From Gammaproteobacteria bacterium (GTDB lineage: Bacteria; Pseudomonadota; Gammaproteobacteria; Arenicellales; Spongiicolonaceae), in the NCBI GenBank assembly GCA_007570945.1, contig RKSH01000062.1, positions 1 to 5,292 of the forward strand: a stretch of DNA of 5,292 nt, read 5' to 3'. Positions 1 to 5,292 of this stretch are shown in pieces. Below the pieces are notes generated by a model. That model did no database searches. It saw nothing but the letters and a program-made list of their open reading frames with translations, and had not been told where the DNA came from. Position 1 is the stretch's first letter. Each line of letters starts with the position of its first letter. Both the position numbers and the translations under genes were made by a program.

Positions 1-810
1 CGCTCATGTGTGACGCGCGCTGGCGGTTTGTGAAGGGTATACGACTTCACCTTTAGTCCGTAGTGGGGCTGTGCTTTCGGCGGCACGGATTGTTATGCGG
101 CGTTCTGTGCGCGCGGAGGGTTTCATCCGGAAGACTGGGGCGGGTGGGTGCGGGTCAAGGAAAATGCCGTGGCGCTTCTGGGGCAACACAAGCCGGGCAG
201 CCTTGGCGGAAAACGCATTTACCTGAGCAGCGTCACCGACCCGTACCAGCCGCTGGAGAAGAAACTGCGCCTGACCCGCGCGCTGCTGGAGGTACTCGTG
301 GCGCACCGGCCCAAACTTGTGGTGCAAACCAGAAGTCCGCTGGTGGCCAGGGATTGCGATGTGTACCAAAGGATTGAAAAAGCCGGCGGGCGCGTTCAGG
401 TGAACATGACCATCACCACCGATGATGAAAACATTCGCCGCGCCTTTGAGCCGTATTGCCCGTCCAACGCCGCGCGCATGCGCGCCATCGGCCGGGTGGC
501 GCAAGCGGGCGTGGATGCCTGCATCACCATGACTCCCCTGCTGTTGGTTTGCGACCCGGATGGCTTTGTGGAAAATTTATCCGCCACCGGGGTGAAAAAA
601 TTTATCGCACAACCGTTTCACTTCGGCAGGGGCAGATTCGTCGCCCAGACGCGCGCTGAGGCGGTGGCGGTGATGGCGGAAAAATTAAACTGCGGCGAGG
701 CCGAATACCAGGCGCGCTATTTGCGGCATTACCGGCGGGTGTTCGCCAAATTGAAACGGGGCCTGCCCCATCTCGGCGAGGGCAAGGACGGTTTTGCCCC
801 GCCGTTCTGA
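1..810 (+). CDS. SPL-family (spore photolyase-like) radical SAM protein, 5'-partial, with two in-frame stops near its start
   Basis: Likely a cytosolic 4Fe-4S, S-adenosylmethionine-dependent enzyme of the SPL-like family; substrate unknown. Frame 1 reads from the window edge to TGA at 808-810. Family-type segments seen include YLSSVTDPYQPLEKKLRLTR, VQTRSPLVARD, a WGGWVRVKENA stretch, CPSNAARMRAI, IAQPFHFGRG and a C-terminal GEGKDGFAPPF. Just upstream, YDFTFSP-stop-WGCAFGGTDCYAAFC (40-108) is recognisable as the cluster-binding region, normally of the type NPYxGCxFGCxYCYA. In it the Tyr before W/G is TAG (61-63), the second Cys of CxxxCxxC is Gly (GGC, 82-84) and the Tyr before the last Cys is Asp (GAT, 88-90). 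Another stop, TGA, lies at 31-33. The first start codon in the uninterrupted part is GTG at 148, which lies after the cluster motif and is unlikely to be the natural start. Either a decaying gene or an intact one with base-call errors at a contig edge. The family call is firm; functionality is not. Convergent with fadE. Confidence 0.8.
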
Positions 811-830
811 AAACTACCCGGCGGCCGGGT
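811..830 (-). terminator. possible weak intrinsic terminator of the fadE transcript
   Basis: ACCCGG (816-821) and CCGGGT (825-830) form a 6-bp perfect inverted repeat with a CGG loop. Read on the minus strand, the hairpin overlaps the last fadE codons and stop, and a TTTT run follows (813-810). The stem is short and the U-run is only four bases, so termination would be weak. In the plus direction no T-run follows the hairpin. The two convergent genes leave only positions 811-813 between their stops, so any terminator must overlap coding sequence. Confidence 0.35.
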
Positions 831-3237
831 CAAACTCATCCACCGAAATCGCCGCAAAAACCGCCGCCCGCTCCGCCGTCAATTGCGCCGCCTCCTCCGC
901 GCTGAGCGCGCCTTCCTCGGCCAGCGACTTCACCCACGTCTCAAACGCAACGCCAACCGGCTGGGTGCGGCATTCTTTGCGCAGGCGTTTTTCCACTTTT
1001 TCCGCATGCAGAACGGCGCTGAGGGCGTGCTCCAGCCGGCCGGTGACATCGGCGGCGTCGGCGCTGCGGTAAATGCCGTTCACCAGCCGCTCGCGCGCCG
1101 GCCCCGGCGTGGTCATCAGCGCGGCGATTTTCGCGCCGATGCCATCGGCCGGCGGTGAGGGGCGAAAACCAAAGGGCGCCGCCGCCAACCGCAACGCCAG
1201 CGCCGCCGCGCGCGAGGGAAAATTGTGCAGCACATCGCGCAACGCCGTTTCCACCTCGGCCAGGCTGTGCTCACAGGCCCAGGCCAGCAGCGGGCGGTCC
1301 TCTTCCGGCGCGCCGTCTTCGTGGAAAATTTTCAGCGCCGCGCTGCACAAGTACAAATGCCCCAGCGCATCGGCGAAGCGGCCGGCGATTTTTTCCTTGC
1401 GCTTAAGCGCGCCGCCGAGCAGCAGCAGCGACACATCGGCAAGCAGCGCAAAGGCCGCGCACCATCTGGCCACCCGGCGGTAATATTTGCGCTCGCTTGG
1501 ACCGGCGGCGGACGGAACCTTAACCGTGAACCCGCCGCCGACGGCGCGGACAAAAGCGCGCACCGCATTGCCGGCGGTGTAGCCCAGGTGTTCGCACAGC
1601 ACGCGGTCAAACTCGCCCAGCGCATCACCGCCGTCACCGTCGGCGGCGGCCATCTCGCGCAACAGAAACGGATGGCAGCGCATGGCGCCCTGGCCGAAGA
1701 TAATTAAACTGCGGGTCAGAATGTTGGCGCCCTCCACGGTGATGGCGATGGGCAACTGCTGGTAGGCGGCGGCGAGGTAGTTGGCCGGGCCGGCGCAGAT
1801 GCCGCGGCCGCCGTGGATGTCCATGGCATCGCACACCACGCGCCGCCCGCCCTCGGTGAGATGGAACTTGACCATGGCCGAAATCACCGACGGCTTTTCC
1901 CCCTGCAACAGCGCGGCCAGGGTCAGCCGCCGGGCGGCGTCCATGGCGTAGGTGGTGCCGCCCATGCGCGCGAGCACTTCCTCCACGCCTTCAAATTTGC
2001 TGATGGGCAGGTTGAATTGGCGGCGCACCCGCGCGTAGGCGCCCGTGGCGGCGCAGGCCAGTTTGGCCATGGCCACGCCGGAGGCCGGCAGCGAAATGGC
2101 GCGGCCGGCGGCCAGGGATTCCATCAGCATGCGCCAGCCTTTGCCGATGCCGCCGCGGCCGCCGATGACCCAGTCCAGCGGAACGAAGACCTCGTCGCCG
2201 CGAATGGGGCCGTTCATGAAAACCGCCGACAGCGGCCGGTGGCGGGCGCCGAGGCTAAGCCCGGGGGCGTTGTGCGGCACCAGCGCGCAGGTGATGCCGA
2301 GGTCGGGGTCGCCGCCGCCCAACAGGCCGTCCGGGTCATGCGCGCGAAACGCGAGTCCGATAACGGTGGCCACCGGGGCCAACGTGATGTAGCGCTTGTC
2401 GCAGGTGACCTTGAAGCCCAGCACTTTGGCGCCGCCGCGCTCCACTTCGGTGAGCACGCCGCTGTCGGCCATGCCGGCGGCGTCGCTGCCGGCCCAGGGG
2501 CCGGTGAGGGCGAAGCATGGAATGTCGCGGCCGGCGGCCAGGCGCGGCAGGTGGTGGTTTTTCTGCTCCTCGGTGCCGTAGTGCAGCAGCAACTCGGCGG
2601 GGCCGAGGGAGTTGGGCACCATCACCGTCACCCCGGCGCTGGAACTGCGGCTGCACACCTTCAGCACCACCGCCGAGTTGGCCGCCGGCGAGAAGCCTAG
2701 TCCGCCGTAGCGCTGCGGAATGTTGATGGCGAAAAACTTTTTTTCCTTGAGAAAATTCCACACCGCCGGCGGCAAGTCGCGGTTTTCGGTGATTTCCCAG
2801 TCATCCAGCATCGCGCACAACTCCTCCACCGGCCCGGCGAGATAGGCGCGCTCGGCGGCGGTGAGGGCGGCCGGCCTGGTCGCCAGCAACTTGCCGAAGT
2901 CCGGGTCGCCGCGGAACAATTGCGCGTCCCACCACACCGTGCCGGCGTCAATGGCCTCGCGCTCGGTGGCCGACACCGGCGGCAGGGCTTTGCGGATGCG
3001 CGCCAACAGTGGCGCGCTCAGCCAGCGCATGCGCCAGGCCGGCGTCAGCATCACCGCCGCGCCGCCGAGGAACAGGCCCCACAGCAACAGCCCAGAAAAA
3101 AACCCGATGCCGCCACCGAGGCTGAGCAGCAAAAGCAGTCCGGCGCCGCCGGCCAGCCACACCTCGCGCGGCAACGCGCGCCTGGCATGCGCAAACAGCA
3201 GCGCGAGAAGAACGGCGGCGGCGAGGAGGTAAACCAT
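814..3237 (-). CDS. fadE: acyl-CoA dehydrogenase FadE
   Basis: FAD-dependent acyl-CoA dehydrogenase, first step of fatty-acid beta-oxidation (acyl-CoA to trans-2-enoyl-CoA), probably anchored to the inner membrane. 807 residues from ATG at 3237; E. coli FadE has 814. Two hydrophobic segments (about 2-16 and 26-65) precede SAPLLARIRKALPP and EAIDAGTVWW. Then come the N-terminal dehydrogenase domain (PPAVWNFLKEKKFFA, 157-170), the signature CFALTGPWAGSD (241-252), KRYITLAPVATVIGLAF, the middle beta domain, GKGWRM, and MDIHGGRGI (472-480). IAITVEGANILTRS holds the expected catalytic Glu at 502, by analogy with the VEG/YEG motif of the family. The C-terminal FadE-specific region ends in SVDEFDPAAG. 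The signature has Trp248 where, as I recall it, E. coli FadE has Glu (SPEAGSD). An upstream TTG at 3303 would add 22 residues made mostly of repeat (TLTLTL) and overlap the neighbour, so ATG 3237 is preferred. No Shine-Dalgarno is visible; the upstream stop is 7 bases away, suggesting translational coupling. Confidence 0.95.
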   Translation of the reverse strand: MVYLLAAAVLLALLFAHARRALPREVWLAGGAGLLLLLSLGGGIGFFSGLLLWGLFLGGAAVMLTPAWRMRWLSAPLLARIRKALPPVSATEREAIDAGTVWWDAQLFRGDPDFGKLLATRPAALTAAERAYLAGPVEELCAMLDDWEITENRDLPPAVWNFLKEKKFFAINIPQRYGGLGFSPAANSAVVLKVCSRSSSAGVTVMVPNSLGPAELLLHYGTEEQKNHHLPRLAAGRDIPCFALTGPWAGSDAAGMADSGVLTEVERGGAKVLGFKVTCDKRYITLAPVATVIGLAFRAHDPDGLLGGGDPDLGITCALVPHNAPGLSLGARHRPLSAVFMNGPIRGDEVFVPLDWVIGGRGGIGKGWRMLMESLAAGRAISLPASGVAMAKLACAATGAYARVRRQFNLPISKFEGVEEVLARMGGTTYAMDAARRLTLAALLQGEKPSVISAMVKFHLTEGGRRVVCDAMDIHGGRGICAGPANYLAAAYQQLPIAITVEGANILTRSLIIFGQGAMRCHPFLLREMAAADGDGGDALGEFDRVLCEHLGYTAGNAVRAFVRAVGGGFTVKVPSAAGPSERKYYRRVARWCAAFALLADVSLLLLGGALKRKEKIAGRFADALGHLYLCSAALKIFHEDGAPEEDRPLLAWACEHSLAEVETALRDVLHNFPSRAAALALRLAAAPFGFRPSPPADGIGAKIAALMTTPGPARERLVNGIYRSADAADVTGRLEHALSAVLHAEKVEKRLRKECRTQPVGVAFETWVKSLAEEGALSAEEAAQLTAERAAVFAAISVDEFDPAAG

Positions 3238-3244
3238 GGCGGCG

Positions 3245-4237
<993 letters not shown>

Positions 4238-4253
4238 GGGGGGGAGTATAGCA
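4238..4253 (-). promoter_or_regulatory. candidate extended -10 promoter of the oxidoreductase-fadE unit
   Basis: On the minus strand TGCTATACT (4253-4245) matches an extended -10 element (TGnTATAAT with one mismatch). Exactly seven C residues (4244-4238) follow, then the ATG at 4237-4235. No good -35 is seen at 16-18 bases upstream, which is tolerated for extended -10 promoters. With a start site six to seven bases after the -10, transcription would begin at or next to the ATG, giving a leaderless or nearly leaderless mRNA. No Shine-Dalgarno can fit in the gap. Confidence 0.45.
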
Positions 4254-4317
4254 AAAGGAGGCGGTGAGGATCCGCCGTTGCCGCGCGCAAAACGCCGTGA
4301 CGTGCGGCAATCCCCGG

Positions 4318-4339
4318 CGTCACCGGATGCCCGGTGACG
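4318..4339. repeat. perfect inverted repeat (9-bp arms) in the gap before the oxidoreductase
   Basis: CGTCACCGG (4318-4326) and CCGGTGACG (4331-4339) are perfect reverse complements around an ATGC loop. On the minus strand no T-run follows, so it is not a classical terminator for the antiporter transcript. On the plus strand ATTTAAT follows, but no plus-strand gene lies nearby to be terminated. It could be an RNA hairpin, a 3'-end stabiliser, a Rho-type end or a protein-binding site. The rest of the 189-base gap (4238-4426) holds only the possible small ORF and the candidate promoter. Confidence 0.55.
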
Positions 4340-4430
4340 ATTTAATCTGCGCCCGGTTCGCGCCCATGAGATAGGGGTTGCTTTGATTGCCGAAAGCGAG
4401 GGCGCCAAAGCCGCCGCTGGCACCTTTCAC
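4320..4430 (-). CDS. possible 36-residue small ORF, not recognised
   Basis: A GTG at 4430-4428 overlaps the antiporter stop by four bases (GTGA), the arrangement typical of translationally coupled genes. The frame runs to TGA at 4322-4320, inside the 9-bp hairpin. The product would begin MKGASGGFGALAFGN and end in AQIKSSPGIR: small, Gly/Ala-rich at the start and basic at the end, with no signal peptide or membrane segment. I do not recognise it. The overlap and open frame may be chance in GC-rich DNA, so this is only a candidate. Confidence 0.15.
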   Translation of the reverse strand: MKGASGGFGALAFGNQSNPYLMGANRAQIKSSPGIR

Positions 4431-5050
4431 ACCAAATAATAAAAAACCAGCGCCGCACAAAATACAACCAGCACCGTCGCCACCATTTTTCCCGCCACAT
4501 CGCCATGGGTGGGCGCGTCGTGATGGATGCGGCGGACAGTTTGGGTGAAGGCGAGGGTTGCGGCCAATGCGCGGCGGCGCAGGGCGCGGTCGGCGGTTTG
4601 CGCCAATGCGGTGGTTTTTTTCACGGCCGACGGGCCGAGTTTGCGGTAGATGACCTCGGCGTCCAGGTTCACCGACGGCAACTCCGGCGGGTAGATGCCG
4701 GACAGTTTAAGCCACACGAAAGCCAGCGCGGAGAACAGCAGCAACTGCAACTGCGCGATGACATGCGTGGCGTCGAATGGTTTGTAGTCGACCGCGAACG
4801 GCAGCAAGTCGTATAACGCCCACGGCCAGACGCCGATGCCGATGCAAAACGCCGCGGCGATGGCCATGGCGGCCAGCATGTGCGCCGGCGCTTCCTTGCA
4901 TCGAATGCCGGAATCGTGGGCGAAGAAGGCGAAGAACGGAATCTTGATGCCGGCGTGGTGGAAGACGCCGGCCGAGGCGAACAGCAGCGCCAGCCACACC
5001 CAGCCGTAGCCCTCGGCCAGCGCCGCCGACATCACCATGGATTTACTCAC
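4427..5050 (-). CDS. Mrp/NuoM/N-type proton-conducting antiporter subunit, C-terminal fragment
   Basis: C-terminal part of an integral membrane subunit of the Mrp antiporter/complex I antiporter family (subunit D-like), which moves H+ or Na+ across the cytoplasmic membrane. 207 residues from GTG at 5050. It begins VSKSMVMSAAL, equivalent to the segment after TM12 in E. coli NuoM (GNFVGEFMIL). Hydrophobic segments lie at about 15-44, 58-85, 95-117 and 188-207. GIKIPFFAFFAHDSGIRCKE (34-53) is a typical subunit D-like stretch. The N-terminal half of the fold is missing from this frame; it lies in the overlapping fragment at 5043-5292, in another frame. The reading frame remains open only three codons upstream of the GTG before reaching what looks like a deletion junction. 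GTG 5050 or ATG 5038 would be the formal start, but neither is likely to be a natural start. Best read as a piece of a broken or misassembled gene. Confidence 0.8.
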   Translation of the reverse strand: MSKSMVMSAALAEGYGWVWLALLFASAGVFHHAGIKIPFFAFFAHDSGIRCKEAPAHMLAAMAIAAAFCIGIGVWPWALYDLLPFAVDYKPFDATHVIAQLQLLLFSALAFVWLKLSGIYPPELPSVNLDAEVIYRKLGPSAVKKTTALAQTADRALRRRALAATLAFTQTVRRIHHDAPTHGDVAGKMVATVLVVFCAALVFYYLV

Positions 5051-5292
5051 GAAAGAAAATCGGAAAGCAGGCCATCACCGCGCCGATATACACCAGCAAT
5101 TCCACGCCGGGGAATCCGCGCGCCAATGCATACACCGCGACTTTGGTCGAGAACGCGCTCAAGAACACCGTGCCGCTCGGCGTCGCTTCCGGGTAGGCGT
5201 CGGTGAGCCAGTTGTGCAGCAGCGGGAACGCGCACTTGATGCCGAAGGCGGTGAACACCAGCAGCGCGCCGGCCGAGTCGAGTCGCATGGCG
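5043..5292 (-). CDS. Mrp/NuoM/N-type proton-conducting antiporter subunit, middle fragment, truncated at window edge
   Basis: Central part of the same antiporter-type subunit as the neighbouring fragment; the 5' end lies outside the window. The visible 82 residues include FTAFGIKCAFPLLHNWLTDA and GTVFLSAFSTKVAVYALARG. They align by eye with NuoM around FVVKLPMVPLHGWLPDAH and LAGILLKTAAYGLLRF. Lys19 (GIK) and Lys50 (STK) correspond to the conserved membrane-embedded lysines of proton translocation (NuoM Lys234 and Lys265). After YIGAVMACFPIFF the frame reads Arg-Glu and stops (TAA at 5045-5043), overlapping the downstream fragment by eight bases. In the family the chain should continue through the next four or so helices. 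Met at 5288 is internal, not a start. Confidence 0.8.
   Translation of the reverse strand, partial: AMRLDSAGALLVFTAFGIKCAFPLLHNWLTDAYPEATPSGTVFLSAFSTKVAVYALARGFPGVELLVYIGAVMACFPIFFRE

Noticed and set aside
31..63. Stop-codon readthrough or selenocysteine/pyrrolysine recoding in the radical SAM gene
   Set aside because: Two different stops in 11 codons, together with loss of a cluster Cys, are better explained by errors or decay. No recoding structure is apparent, and TGA and TAG/TAA otherwise act as normal stops in the window.
4..504. Minus-strand open frame of 166 codons opposite the radical SAM gene
   Set aside because: No family-like motifs, and it lies antisense to recognisable radical SAM sequence.
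1813..2700. Long plus-strand open frame of 295 codons inside fadE
   Set aside because: It is antisense to a strongly conserved enzyme. Its product is a low-complexity Gly/Ala/His/Arg-rich string, typical of shadow frames in GC-rich DNA.
4238..4423. N-terminal extension of the oxidoreductase to 4423
   Set aside because: The frame is open, but the added 62 residues are Arg/Ser/Pro-rich with no family similarity, and the Rossmann fold begins immediately after Met at 4237.
5043..5058. Programmed frameshift joining the two antiporter fragments
   Set aside because: The TTTTCTTTC run is slippery-looking, but a frameshift cannot supply the roughly 90-110 missing residues of the fold.

Overview
The window reads as GC-rich bacterial DNA using the standard code. 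It has the look of a short metagenomic contig, because a gene runs off each end. The best taxonomic hint is a long membrane-anchored acyl-CoA dehydrogenase of the FadE type, with co-linear similarity to E. coli FadE recalled from memory. That suggests a proteobacterium, perhaps a GC-rich gammaproteobacterium, but this is only an inference.

Layout. Positions 1-810 on the plus strand hold the 3' part of a radical SAM gene of the spore-photolyase-like (SPL) family. Its first ~110 bases carry two in-frame stops and a damaged iron-sulfur motif. It converges on a minus-strand block with only three bases between the stop codons. In transcription order (right to left), that block has four parts: an antiporter-type membrane subunit (Mrp/NuoM/N family) split into two overlapping fragments (5292-5043 and 5050-4427); a 189-base gap with a strong inverted repeat, a possible very small ORF and an extended -10 promoter; a Gfo/Idh/MocA oxidoreductase (4237-3245); and fadE (3237-814).

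How the genes relate. The oxidoreductase and fadE are seven bases apart and probably share one transcript. A candidate promoter lies so close to the oxidoreductase ATG that the mRNA would be leaderless or nearly so. At the junction of the two genes a GGGTGA hexanucleotide repeat encodes a His-Pro tail on the oxidoreductase and forms a G-quadruplex-type motif on the plus strand. FadE does the first step of fatty-acid beta-oxidation. The oxidoreductase resembles nucleotide-sugar dehydrogenases often found near lipid A genes, but its substrate cannot be read from the sequence. The antiporter subunit would belong to an ion- or proton-pumping membrane complex, but as written here it lacks about 90-110 central residues.

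I see no tRNA, rRNA, mobile element, CRISPR array or clearly new multi-gene system. The points most worth checking are the broken antiporter gene, the damaged start of the radical SAM gene, the repeat at the gene junction and the leaderless promoter. Both gene breaks lie within about 250 bases of a window end, so assembly or sequencing error must be excluded before any biology is read into them.
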